A DNA stretch of 64,000 bases, from positions 1-64,000 of the forward strand of contig NZ_JARGOQ010000003.1 of assembly GCF_029233945.1 (NCBI RefSeq), in the 5' to 3' direction. Of the stretch, positions 17,193 through 26,353 are shown one piece after another. The stretch is from Sneathiella sp. GTDB taxonomy: Bacteria > Pseudomonadota > Alphaproteobacteria > Sneathiellales > Sneathiellaceae. Each line of letters begins with the position of its first letter. Position 1 is the stretch's first letter. Both the position numbers and the translations under genes were made by a program. The notes under the pieces are model-generated. The model did no database searches, was not told the origin of the DNA, and saw nothing but the letters and a program-made list of their open reading frames with translations.

Positions 17193-18190
17193 TTGCCCTC
17201 TTTCAGGATATCGCTATAGAGCGCCGGATCGACATTGCCGCCGGAGGCGATGGCGACAACCGTCTTGCCCTTGATATCGACCTTGCCGGTGAGAAGTGCC
17301 GCGAGGGCAACCGCCCCCCCGGGTTCGATCACGCATTTAAAGTAGTGAAAGGCGTCGCGCATGGCGGCGCGGGTTTCATCATCCGTCACCACCAGTCCGC
17401 CCGAAAGAGTTAGCTTGTTGATCGCGAAGGTGATCTTGCCGGGCGTCGGCGTCACGATGGCATCACAGATACTCTGTTGTCTCGTTTCATTCTGGACAGG
17501 TTCGCCTGCGGCCAGGGACCGGCTTGTATCATCGAAATTTTCTGGCTCCGCCGCGTAGATTTTCGTTCTGGGGCTCAGCTCACGAAGGGCGAGGGAGGTC
17601 CCGGCAATCAGCCCACCGCCACCTGCCGGGCCGGCGCAGATATCGGCATGAATATTTTTCTCTTTCAACTGTTCGGCAATCTCGATCCCGGTTGTTCCCT
17701 GCCCGGAAATCACGAAATAGTTGTCATAAGGCTTTACAAGGGTAAGCTTGCCGTCCTTCGCTATTTTCTCACCAATTTCTTCCCGCGACTCGTTATAGCG
17801 ATCATAGGTGATAACTCTCGCGCCATAGCCGCGGGTGTTGTTGAGTTTGATGGCGGGGGAGTCTTCGGGCATGAGAATGGTTGCCGGGATATTGAGCATT
17901 TTCGCCGACAGCGCGACGCCTTGCGCGTGATTGCCGCTTGAATAGGCAATGACTCCGGCTGTTTTCTGCTCTGTCGACAGACGGCTCAGCGTGTTATAGG
18001 CGCCGCGAAACTTGAAGGAACCGGTATGCTGTAATGTTTCGCATTTGAGGAACAGCCGCGCCCCCAGCCGCTCGTTAAGTGCCTTGGATTCCAGAAGAGG
18101 TGTGCGCACGACAATGCCGCGCAGCCGCGCCGCCGCATCCCGGACGGATTGATAGGACGGGGTTTTATCGAACTCGAGCAATGAATTCAT
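17186..18190 (-). CDS. Threonine/serine ammonia-lyase (PLP-dependent)
   Basis: About 334 residues of a fold type II PLP enzyme. It has the Schiff-base lysine motif HTGSFKFRGAYN, SSGNHAQGVALSAK, the PLP phosphate loop AGPAGGGGLIAG, and the C-terminal VIEPGGAVALAALL. It deaminates threonine (or serine) to 2-oxobutyrate (or pyruvate). There is no C-terminal ACT domain, so it is the short, catabolic type rather than feedback-regulated IlvA. Start chosen at ATG 18190; an upstream open stretch lies inside the hydrolase gene. Converges on the TPR gene with a 7-base overlap. Confidence 0.9.
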   Translation of the reverse strand: MNSLLEFDKTPSYQSVRDAAARLRGIVVRTPLLESKALNERLGARLFLKCETLQHTGSFKFRGAYNTLSRLSTEQKTAGVIAYSSGNHAQGVALSAKMLNIPATILMPEDSPAIKLNNTRGYGARVITYDRYNESREEIGEKIAKDGKLTLVKPYDNYFVISGQGTTGIEIAEQLKEKNIHADICAGPAGGGGLIAGTSLALRELSPRTKIYAAEPENFDDTSRSLAAGEPVQNETRQQSICDAIVTPTPGKITFAINKLTLSGGLVVTDDETRAAMRDAFHYFKCVIEPGGAVALAALLTGKVDIKGKTVVAIASGGNVDPALYSDILKEGNQ

Positions 18191-19025
18191 CCAGTTTTGC
18201 GAGGGCTTCCGGTTCATTGAGGAGCGGGACATGCCCCCGGTTTTCGAGGGTCAGGGCTTCCATATCCGGGTCCTCCTCTTGCATGCGGGCAAAAACTTCC
18301 GCGCTCAGCACATCCGAGAGCGCCCCGCGGATCGCGAGGACCGGCAAATCTCCAAGCTCCTTGAAGAAGGGCCAGAGATCGACCTGCTCTTCGGAGTTGA
18401 GCTGGTCCGCCAGCGCACGGGCAAGGCTCAGGTCATAGTTAAAGCGATAATTCTTCGCGGCCTCATCATAGATGAAGGTTGTTTCCGACTGGCCGAGCCA
18501 ATCCTCATCCGAGATATCCGGAAGAGCGCCGCCATAGATCCTTTTCTGCTCGGCCGCCGCCTCTTCAAGGGAGACAAATCGCACATCTTTTCCAACATAG
18601 TCAAGGATACGGCTGCTGCCCGATTTATCGACCTCCGGCCCGACGTCGTTCAGGATAGCGCCGGCAATGAAATTCTTTGCAAGACCCGCCATCGCGATGG
18701 TCAGCAGACCCCCTAAGGAAGTGCCGACAAACAGCGCCTTTTCAATGCCTTTTGCGGTGAGGAAGGCAAAGATATCGCCGAGATAGGTTTGCGGGTTATA
18801 GTTTTTATAGTCCGTGTCATAGGCGGACCTGCCGCGCCCGCGATAATCGAGGGTGTAGACTTTACGTGTTTTCGAGTAGCGCTCGGCGAAGTCATGAAAG
18901 TCAAGGGAAGAGCGGGTCAGGCCGGAGAGGCAGAGGAGAGGGACGGCGGTCTCGTCCGATCCATATTCCCTGTAATATAATTTCAGGCCGTCCGGCGACG
19001 GATAGTAATTTTCTTTGAATGGCAT
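18165..19025 (-). CDS. Alpha/beta hydrolase
   Basis: A 286-residue alpha/beta hydrolase: oxyanion region LLCLSGLTRSS, nucleophile elbow GTSLGG (Ser about 98), acid near LAIRGALSDVLS, and catalytic His in ENRGHVPLL near the C-terminus. The substrate is not predictable from sequence. It overlaps the start of the downstream threonine dehydratase by 26 bases, so the two are probably one transcript. Confidence 0.88.
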   Translation of the reverse strand: MPFKENYYPSPDGLKLYYREYGSDETAVPLLCLSGLTRSSLDFHDFAERYSKTRKVYTLDYRGRGRSAYDTDYKNYNPQTYLGDIFAFLTAKGIEKALFVGTSLGGLLTIAMAGLAKNFIAGAILNDVGPEVDKSGSSRILDYVGKDVRFVSLEEAAAEQKRIYGGALPDISDEDWLGQSETTFIYDEAAKNYRFNYDLSLARALADQLNSEEQVDLWPFFKELGDLPVLAIRGALSDVLSAEVFARMQEEDPDMEALTLENRGHVPLLNEPEALAKLDEFIARVR

Positions 19026-19046
19026 AGGTTCAAGATATCCTGTCTG

Positions 19047-19736
19047 TCATTTCGCGCCGATAATGGCCGGGAGTTCATCAAGTGTTTTTATCTGGCCATC
19101 TGGCGTGCCGGGAAGCCGCTCATCCGCCTGATCGAAACGGTTGCACCAGACAACATTAAATCCGAAGGCCTTTGCGCCATAGGCATCCCATCCGTTGGAC
19201 GACTGAAAGGAAATCTCGGCGGGCTCAAGCCCGAGCTGATCGACGGCCATTTGATAGCTGGAGGGGTCCGGTTTATACACCCCGACTTCCTCGATTGAAT
19301 AGACGCCGTCAAGGAGTGAGGTGATACCAGCATTCTCGACAGCTGCGGCGAGCATCTTCGGCGTGCCGTTCGAGAGGATCGCGCATTTGATCCCGGCGGA
19401 TTTAAGCCGCTCCAGCGTGGCTTTCACTTCGGGATAGGCGGAGAGGGTGAGATAGAGGTTCATTAAGCGCTCGCGGAGCGCCGGGTCCGATACATGGGCG
19501 CTGGCCAGGGCAAAATCGAGCGCCTCACCTGTTACCTGCCAGAAATCCGCATGACGCTTTTGCAGACTACGGAGCCAGGTATATTGAAGCTGCTTGAGGC
19601 GCCAGATATCGGCAATTTCCAGCCATTTATCACCAAGCGCGGCCTGTTCCGCGCGGGCGGCGGCGTTGACATCGAACAGGGTGCCATAGGCATCAAAGAC
19701 ACAGGCCTTGATATTCTCAAGTCTTAAAGCTGCCAT
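19047..19736 (-). CDS. Haloacid dehalogenase type II (HAD superfamily)
   Basis: 229 residues with the HAD motifs of (S)-2-haloacid dehalogenases: nucleophile Asp in CVFDAYGTLFDV (residues about 12-23), motif II AILSNGTPKML, Lys in GVYKPDPSSYQMAVD, and SSNGWDAYGAKAFGFN. The family hydrolyses L-2-haloalkanoates, but many members act on other small substrates. It is 21 bases upstream of the hydrolase gene in the same direction. Confidence 0.88.
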   Translation of the reverse strand: MAALRLENIKACVFDAYGTLFDVNAAARAEQAALGDKWLEIADIWRLKQLQYTWLRSLQKRHADFWQVTGEALDFALASAHVSDPALRERLMNLYLTLSAYPEVKATLERLKSAGIKCAILSNGTPKMLAAAVENAGITSLLDGVYSIEEVGVYKPDPSSYQMAVDQLGLEPAEISFQSSNGWDAYGAKAFGFNVVWCNRFDQADERLPGTPDGQIKTLDELPAIIGAK

Positions 19737-19817
19737 GGGTCATTCTTTCCACAAATGTGCGCCTATCCGAATGTTGGTCATGTGGCGCGCCAATGCAAGT
19801 AAAGAATTAGGGAGGCT

Positions 19818-22007
19818 TTAGTGGGTCGCGCTGCCCCGGTTGATGTCATAGCTGATTTTAAGGATGCTGCCATCTTCCTGCGCCAGCCGTTCGCGATAAA
19901 CCTGAAGATTTTCAATGACGCGCTGGACATAATTCCGGGTTTCGGAGAAGGGGATAAATTCGATCCAGTCGATCATATCGATCTCGCCCGAACGTGGATC
20001 GCCCCATTCCTTGAGCCAGCGGCGGACATTTGCAGGCCCGGCGTTATAGGACGCAATGGCCAGCACGTAGGAGCCGTTGAATCTCTCGATCAGGCTGGCG
20101 AGATAGGCGCTGCCCAGTCTCGCGTTATAGGCGGGATCGGTCGTGAGCAAAGCCTTCGAATATTGGACATTCAACTGGCGGGAAACCAGCTTCGCCGTGC
20201 CCGGCATCAACTGCATCAGGCCACGTGCGCCCGCCCAGGAGATGGCATCGCTGGCGAAAGCGCTTTCCTGCCGCGTGATGGCCAGCATCAGCGCCGGTTC
20301 AATCGGCGGGTTCTGGATGGCGAGGGTTGGGGTCGGCCAGTTTATTTCGGTAAGTTCCGTGCCAAGTTGCGACGCGCGCTTGGCCACCGCAATGGCGTAA
20401 TCCGGGCGGCCGATATTGATGGCAAGCTCGGCGACGGTAACATAGTCCGATTCACTCACGGCCTTTTCGGCCATCGACAGCAGGAAGGGTTTCGTCCATT
20501 TCGTCGCACCGATTTCAGCAAGATGGCGAACGATCAGGATTTTCTCATCCTTGCTGTTCTCGGTGCCGATCAGCTTTTTGGCGGAGGTTATCTGCGGGAT
20601 GGCGGGCAGTTTCTTCTGCCCCAGCTCATGCAGGGCCATCTGGCCATAATAGGTGGTGTAATATTGCGCGGCGACCTTGTACCAGTAGTCGGCCATGACG
20701 TTGTCGCCGAGATTTTCTTTTGCGCGACCGATCCAGTAGGCCCCGCGGGCCCGGCTTATCGGATAGCTGACATTTTCATAGAGCCGGGTGAAATGCTTGA
20801 GGGCCTGCTCCGCATCGTCGAGAAAGCGCAGCGTTATCCAGCCGGAGAGCCATTCTGCGGCCGCAAAATCCTCCCCATCCGTCAGGCCGTGCTGACTTGA
20901 GAGGTTATAGGCCTCGGTAATATGTCCCTTGGCGAGCAGCTTGCGCGCATGGACATGGCGTTCCGGCCACCATTTATCGGCGCGCGGCGCGCTGTCATCC
21001 ATCTCGAATAGCAATTCGCGGGATTCTTCGTCCAATGCTTTGCGGCGGCGCCATTTCGCGCGCTCGAAGATCAATCCCGGATCATTCTGAAGCTCGGCGG
21101 GAACGGCGCGGATGGCCTGATCCACATTCCACGAATTCCGGATCAGGCGAATACGGGCGGTCGCCAGTTTTTTCATATCCTCGCTGAGGAAGGGGAAAAG
21201 GCGGACGGCGGCGTCCGTCTCCCGTTCCCACAGAAGATGATCGAGGCGTTTTTGATGATCCTCTGTTGTGAATAATCCGCCATAACGCCGCAGGATTTCC
21301 TGCTCGGTCTGTTTGGAGAACTCACCGAGAAGCCACGCCTTGCGGAGCCAGTCTGTGCCGTCAGCTTGCTTGCCGCTGCTAATCAGGGCATCGCCGTAGC
21401 GATACATGCCGATTCCGGTCACGGGTTCATGTCCGGCAAACCATTTGAGAATGCGCGCCTGACCGACCGTGTCATCCAGCGCCTGCTCCGCGCGGCGGCG
21501 AAGGGTGCGTTGACCCGGCCAATCCGGATGCGCCTCAATAAACCGGGTGATTTGCGCGAAGCTCGCGTGATTGCGATAGGCGCTGAAATACCGCCAGTCG
21601 ATAATGTCCGCGGGTAACCTGTATTTGGCCCGTCCGGCAATTTCGATGGCGCGGTTCCATTGCTGTTTGTCGGCGGCGGCAAAGGCTTCCTTGTAAAGCT
21701 TCATATCCCGCGCGCTCAAGAGTCCGGTTGATAACGGATGTGGCGGTAATTCAATGCCAATCGGGCGTGTCTGCGGGAGCGGAGGCCGATCAGCCGTCAG
21801 AAGGGCAATCGGCCCGATTTCCAGCTTTGACATGGGAACGGGTACAAACTCACCCTCGGGCAGGGAGGCGGAGGGCAGGGGAACGTCTGTCACGGTTACT
21901 TCAAGCGCCGGGCCGTCCCCGAGCGCCGCCTTGCCCGCCGCAATGGCAGACAGGGGGATAAGCATTGTACTGGTCATTAGCGCCACAAGGGCGAACTCTT
22001 TTCGCAT
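19818..22007 (-). CDS. slt: Soluble lytic murein transglycosylase (Slt70-like)
   Basis: A 729-residue periplasmic enzyme. A signal peptide is followed by a long alpha-superhelical U-domain (many short helices, residues about 100-560) and a C-terminal goose-type lysozyme/SLT domain. The catalytic Glu lies in AITRQESAF, and conserved GLMQLMPGTA, GSAYLASL and AIASYNAGPANVRRW follow. It cleaves peptidoglycan glycan strands to 1,6-anhydro products. Length matches the Slt70 family. Confidence 0.94.
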   Translation of the reverse strand: MRKEFALVALMTSTMLIPLSAIAAGKAALGDGPALEVTVTDVPLPSASLPEGEFVPVPMSKLEIGPIALLTADRPPLPQTRPIGIELPPHPLSTGLLSARDMKLYKEAFAAADKQQWNRAIEIAGRAKYRLPADIIDWRYFSAYRNHASFAQITRFIEAHPDWPGQRTLRRRAEQALDDTVGQARILKWFAGHEPVTGIGMYRYGDALISSGKQADGTDWLRKAWLLGEFSKQTEQEILRRYGGLFTTEDHQKRLDHLLWERETDAAVRLFPFLSEDMKKLATARIRLIRNSWNVDQAIRAVPAELQNDPGLIFERAKWRRRKALDEESRELLFEMDDSAPRADKWWPERHVHARKLLAKGHITEAYNLSSQHGLTDGEDFAAAEWLSGWITLRFLDDAEQALKHFTRLYENVSYPISRARGAYWIGRAKENLGDNVMADYWYKVAAQYYTTYYGQMALHELGQKKLPAIPQITSAKKLIGTENSKDEKILIVRHLAEIGATKWTKPFLLSMAEKAVSESDYVTVAELAINIGRPDYAIAVAKRASQLGTELTEINWPTPTLAIQNPPIEPALMLAITRQESAFASDAISWAGARGLMQLMPGTAKLVSRQLNVQYSKALLTTDPAYNARLGSAYLASLIERFNGSYVLAIASYNAGPANVRRWLKEWGDPRSGEIDMIDWIEFIPFSETRNYVQRVIENLQVYRERLAQEDGSILKISYDINRGSATH

Positions 22008-22100
22008 TACCCTAACCGATCATTTAAACGACGATGTAAAAGCTACTCCTCAATCTGTAACGGCAATAGATGCATATTATCAGATTAGCGGATAATTTTG

Positions 22101-24740
22101 CTAATTATGCAGGCTTTTGTTTGCCATTTCGTAAACATGATCAGATAAATCAGGCAATTTAAGGATTTTCTCAAGTTCGGCTGTCATCAGGCCCTGCCGA
22201 TCCTTGTCATACCGTCGCCATTGACCGAGCGGCACGACCAGCCGTGCGGCGATCTGCGGGTTCGTCTTGTTGAGGGAGGCAATGACACCGGACAGGATAC
22301 GATACCCTTCGCCTGATTTATCATGGAAATACACCGGGTTACCCGATGCGAACGCTCCGATCAGGGAGCGCAGGCGATTCGGGTTGGGTAACGCGAAGGC
22401 CGGATGCTTCATCAGGGCCTTGATATCGGAGAGCGTGCTGTCCCGCACCGCCATCGCCTGCAATGTGAACCATTTGTCGACGATAAGGGCGTCTTTTTGC
22501 CATTTTTCATAATAATCCGCGAATAATTCATCGCGCACCGGATGGGCCGTATCCTTAAGACTGGCGAGTGCCGCGACAGTATCGGTCATATTCGTGGCTT
22601 TGCGGTATTGGGTTTCGGCGAGAGTGACATACTCCTCCTTCCCCGTGGCAATGAGGTAACTTAGCGCCGTGTTTTTGAGCTTGCGGCTGCTGCTTTCGGG
22701 CTGATTGGCGGGGGCCCGTGCGGTTGTGCAGTCGTCATAGAGTTTGCGCCACTCCGTCTCAAAGGTAAGGCCGATCTGCCGCCGCGCCGCTTCGCGAACC
22801 GTATGAAGCGCATCGACATCGACAATCGGCATTTTCTGCGCAATATCCTGCTCTCCCGGCAGGGTGAGGGCAGAGGCGGTAAAGGCACGGTCAAGATCCT
22901 TGGCGGCCAAAGTTTCGGCAAAGGCATCCAGAAAGGCTTCAGGAAGCGTCCCGCCATCCCCGCCGCCGTCAATTTCCTTCAGTATGATGTTACTGGCGAG
23001 GCGTTGTCCGGCGTCCCAGCGATTGAATAAATCCTCATCTTTCGCGAAGAAGAAGGCGAGCGCGTCGTCGCTCATCTCCTGCCGGATGATAACAGGGGCG
23101 GAAAATTCCCGGAACAGGGAGGCTTTCGGTTTGCTCGCGAGCCCCGAAAAAGTAAAACTCTGACGCGCTGTGGTGAAATCGAAAACGCCTTCCGTCTCGC
23201 CCTTGAATGGTCCTTCGGGGAAGGAAAGCGCTTTTCCGTTTTCATCCAGAAGGCCCATCTGGAGTGGAATATGCAGAGGCTCGAAATTTTCTCCTGCCTT
23301 GGCGTTTTTCTGCTCCAGCGTGAGCTTGTACTGACCGGTCTCGGCATCGAACTTCTCGTCCACCGCGACTTCCGGCGTGCCGGGGGTGACGTACCAGCGA
23401 CGGAACTGGGTGAGATCGACGCCGGAACCGTCTTCAAGCGCGGAGACGAATTCCTCCGTTGTCACCGCCTGTCCGTCATGGCGTTCGAAATAAAGATCCA
23501 TACCTTTGCGGAATTTTTCTTCGCCCAGGAGCGTATGAATCATGCGGATGACCTCGGCGCCCTTTTCATAGACGGTGGCGGTGTAAAAGTTATTGATCTC
23601 CACATAGCTTTGCGGCTGGATCGGATGGGCGAGGGGGCCGCCATCCTCCGGGAATTGTGCCGCGCGGAGCCGCTGCACATCGCTGATGCGCTGAACGGAG
23701 GCGGAGTTCATATCGGCGGAGAATTGCTGGTCCCGGAAAACGGTCAAGCCTTCCTTCAGCGTGAGCTGGAACCAGTCGCGGCAGGTGATGCGGTTGCCGG
23801 TCCAGTTATGGAAATATTCATGGGCGATGACGCTCTCTATCCCGTCAAAATCCGCATCCGTCGCTGTCTCGGGGGAGGCCAGCACATATTTGGAGTTGAA
23901 GACATTAAGGCCCTTGTTCTCCATCGCGCCCATGTTGAAATCGCTGACCGCGACGATCATGAAGATATCGAGATCATATTCGCGTCCGTATTTCTCCTCG
24001 TCCCATTTCATCGATTTCTTGAGGGACGTCATCGCGTGATCGCATTTCTCCTCGTTGCCCTTTTCAACGAAGATCTGCAGCTTGACGTCCCGACCTGATT
24101 GGGTGGTGAAGCTATCCTCCACTACCGCGAGATCTCCCGCGACCAGCGCAAAAAGATAAGCGGGTTTTGGATGTGGGTCGTTCCAGGTGACAGATTTCCG
24201 TCCGTCGGGCAGCGTCTTATCCTCTGTCAGGTTGCCGTTGGAGAGCATGACGGGGTACTTGTCGCCATCCCCGATGATGGTGGTGGAGAAGACCGCCATG
24301 ACGTCCGGCCGGTCGAGGAAATAGGTGATCCGGCGGAAGCCTTCCGCCTCGCATTGGGTGCAGAAATTTCCGCTCGACTTATAAAGTCCTTCCAGGGCGG
24401 TATTTTCCTGGGGCTTGATCCGGGTGACGATCTCCAGGGTGAACTCGGTCGTTACCGTCGCAATTGGCAGATGAAGCCATTCATCGGTCATGTTGTATTC
24501 GTCAGGCGTGAGCGCGTGCCCGTCCATCTTGACCGATTGCAGGGTCAGATGCTCCCCGTTCAGGCTGAGTTTCGTGGCACCTGCGTCATTGCGGTGGAAC
24601 GCCAGCCGCGAGGTGACGACAGTATCCTCTTCCCCGAGTTCGACGGTCAGATCGACGGTCTTGATCAGGAAATCCGGCTCTTTGTAATCTTTAAGATAGA
24701 TTGTGGCGGGCTTCGCGGAGGATTTGGACAAGGGGAACAC
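22101..24740 (-). CDS. pepN: Aminopeptidase N (M1 family)
   Basis: An 879-residue M1 zinc aminopeptidase, matching PepN. The exopeptidase motif GAMENKGLNVF is followed by the zinc site HEYFHNWTGNR with the third ligand Glu in LKEGLTVF. The C-terminal helical domain (about 540-879) is of PepN type. It trims N-terminal residues from peptides in the cytoplasm. The start appears to be GTG at 24740. About 90 bases separate it from the transglycosylase gene downstream. Confidence 0.96.
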   Translation of the reverse strand: MFPLSKSSAKPATIYLKDYKEPDFLIKTVDLTVELGEEDTVVTSRLAFHRNDAGATKLSLNGEHLTLQSVKMDGHALTPDEYNMTDEWLHLPIATVTTEFTLEIVTRIKPQENTALEGLYKSSGNFCTQCEAEGFRRITYFLDRPDVMAVFSTTIIGDGDKYPVMLSNGNLTEDKTLPDGRKSVTWNDPHPKPAYLFALVAGDLAVVEDSFTTQSGRDVKLQIFVEKGNEEKCDHAMTSLKKSMKWDEEKYGREYDLDIFMIVAVSDFNMGAMENKGLNVFNSKYVLASPETATDADFDGIESVIAHEYFHNWTGNRITCRDWFQLTLKEGLTVFRDQQFSADMNSASVQRISDVQRLRAAQFPEDGGPLAHPIQPQSYVEINNFYTATVYEKGAEVIRMIHTLLGEEKFRKGMDLYFERHDGQAVTTEEFVSALEDGSGVDLTQFRRWYVTPGTPEVAVDEKFDAETGQYKLTLEQKNAKAGENFEPLHIPLQMGLLDENGKALSFPEGPFKGETEGVFDFTTARQSFTFSGLASKPKASLFREFSAPVIIRQEMSDDALAFFFAKDEDLFNRWDAGQRLASNIILKEIDGGGDGGTLPEAFLDAFAETLAAKDLDRAFTASALTLPGEQDIAQKMPIVDVDALHTVREAARRQIGLTFETEWRKLYDDCTTARAPANQPESSSRKLKNTALSYLIATGKEEYVTLAETQYRKATNMTDTVAALASLKDTAHPVRDELFADYYEKWQKDALIVDKWFTLQAMAVRDSTLSDIKALMKHPAFALPNPNRLRSLIGAFASGNPVYFHDKSGEGYRILSGVIASLNKTNPQIAARLVVPLGQWRRYDKDRQGLMTAELEKILKLPDLSDHVYEMANKSLHN

Positions 24741-24841
24741 CTTCTACATGGAAAAGACAATAAATTTAAGATAACCCGCTTATCACTTTGATCAAGAGCA
24801 GATGGTAAACCAATGTTGCGATAAATCGCCAAAATGTGGAT

Positions 24842-24956
24842 GCAAGCACATAGGAAGTGCAGTTACTGCTTGCCATGCCCCGTATCATGCCTGTAAATCA
24901 GGCGGTTCGCCGCGATAATGAAAGGAATGCCTGAATGATACGGGCGTAATGATACG
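24842..24956. promoter_or_regulatory. Strongly structured leader region upstream of dapA
   Basis: A dense set of inverted repeats in non-coding DNA. CCCGTATCAT (24879-24888) pairs perfectly with ATGATACGGG (24935-24944). Inside, GCCTG/CAGGC (24889-24903) and GCGG-TTCG-CCGC (24902-24913) form hairpins. GCAAGCA (24842-24848) pairs with TGCTTGC (24867-24873), and CGTA-ATGA-TACG follows at 24945-24956. CAGGC could alternatively pair with GCCTG at 24929-24933, so two folds exclude each other. It could be a cis-acting RNA or a protein-binding repeat; no known family is recognised. Confidence 0.4.
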
Positions 24957-24999
24957 CGAGGCGAATATAACAACTTAAACTTACTTGAGGATTTTTGTC

Positions 25000-25878
25000 A
25001 TGTTTAGAGGATCGATTACAGCGCTTGTCACTCCCTTTGATGGAGCGCGCCTGGACGAGAAATCGTTTCAATCATTCTGTGACTGGCAAATAAAATCCGG
25101 AACCAAGGCACTCGTTCCTGTCGGTACCACGGGTGAGTCCCCGACCTTGAGCCATCCGGAGCATGACCGTGTGGTGGAACTTTGTATCGAAGTTGCAAAG
25201 GGGCGCGTGCCGGTAATGGCGGGCGCAGGCTCCAACAACACGTTGGAGGCAATCCGCCTGACGAAGCACGCCAAGGATGCCGGGGCCGATGCTGCCCTGA
25301 TCGCGATGCCATATTACAACAAGCCGACGCAGGAAGGCATGTATGCGCATTATGAGGCGATTAATAACGCCGTGGATATCCCGATTTATATCTACAACAT
25401 CCCCGGCCGATCGATCGTCGACATGACGCCGGAGACCATGGGACGCCTCGCAAAGCTTAAAAACATTGTTGGCGTCAAGGATGCGACGGGCGATGTGGCG
25501 CGCGTTTCCTTGCAGCGCCTTCATTGCGGCACGGACTTTAACCAGCTTTCCGGTGAAGATGGCTCGGCCATCGGGTTTAATGCCCATGGCGGAAATGGCT
25601 GTATTTCGGTGTCCGCGAATGTCGCGCCGGAACTTGCCTCCCAGATGCAGGAAGCGAGCCTTGCGGGCGACAATGCAAAAGCGATTGAGCTGCAGGATCG
25701 CCTGATGCCGCTGCACCGGGCGCTGTTCCTTGAATCGAGCCCGGCACCCACCAAATATGCCTTGTCACTGCTTGGTAAATGCAAACCGGATGTGCGGATG
25801 CCGATCATTCCTGTGGTTAAGGATGAAACCAAGCGGGAAATTGAGGCAGCGATGCGCCATGCGGGCATCCTGAACTAA
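25000..25878 (+). CDS. dapA: 4-hydroxy-tetrahydrodipicolinate synthase
   Basis: About 292 residues of the DapA (class I aldolase) family. Pyruvate pocket [14 protein letters not shown], catalytic Tyr in [10 protein letters not shown], Schiff-base Lys in [10 protein letters not shown], and [20 protein letters not shown] near the end. It condenses pyruvate with aspartate semialdehyde, the first step of lysine and diaminopimelate synthesis. The ATG at 25000 has TTGAGG upstream; an upstream in-frame start is less likely. Confidence 0.97.
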   Translation: MFRGSITALVTPFDGARLDEKSFQSFCDWQIKSGTKALVPVGTTGESPTLSHPEHDRVVELCIEVAKGRVPVMAGAGSNNTLEAIRLTKHAKDAGADAALIAMPYYNKPTQEGMYAHYEAINNAVDIPIYIYNIPGRSIVDMTPETMGRLAKLKNIVGVKDATGDVARVSLQRLHCGTDFNQLSGEDGSAIGFNAHGGNGCISVSANVAPELASQMQEASLAGDNAKAIELQDRLMPLHRALFLESSPAPTKYALSLLGKCKPDVRMPIIPVVKDETKREIEAAMRHAGILN

Positions 25879-25895
25879 CAAAGGCAGATACAGAT

Positions 25896-26348
25896 ATGGG
25901 CCGCACAATCGCGGAAAACCGGAAGGCCCGCTATAACTACTTCATTCATGAAGAGTTCGAGGCGGGGATGATCCTGCTCGGGACGGAGGTGAAGAGCCTC
26001 CGCGCCGGGCGGGCGAACATTCAGGATGCTTATGCGTCTTTTGAAAATGACGGCCTGTATCTGATCAATGCGCATATCTCCGAATATGGCCACGGTAACC
26101 GCAATAACCATGATCCGCTCCGTCCGCGTCAGCTTCTGATGCATAAAAAGGAAATCAAGAAGATTGCGGGCCAGATTCAGAAGGCAGGCAAGACGCTTGT
26201 GCCGCTCTCGATGTATTTCAACGATCGCGGCATTGCAAAGGTGAAGGTGGGTCTTGCCTCGGGCAAGAAGCAGCATGACAAGCGCGCGACGGAGCGTGAC
26301 CGCGACTGGGGCCGTGAAAAACAGCGGCTGTTAAAAAGCAGCGTCTGA
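25896..26348 (+). CDS. smpB: tmRNA-binding protein SmpB
   Basis: 150 residues: NRKARYNYFIHEEFEAGMIL, GTEVKSLRAGRANIQDAYAS, and the basic C-terminal tail (KKQHDKRATERDRDWGREKQ) that acts in the decoding centre. SmpB brings tmRNA to stalled ribosomes. It lies 17 bases after dapA, a frequent pairing in alphaproteobacteria. No ssrA gene is seen in this window. Confidence 0.96.
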   Translation: MGRTIAENRKARYNYFIHEEFEAGMILLGTEVKSLRAGRANIQDAYASFENDGLYLINAHISEYGHGNRNNHDPLRPRQLLMHKKEIKKIAGQIQKAGKTLVPLSMYFNDRGIAKVKVGLASGKKQHDKRATERDRDWGREKQRLLKSSV

Positions 26349-26353
26349 TTTTT

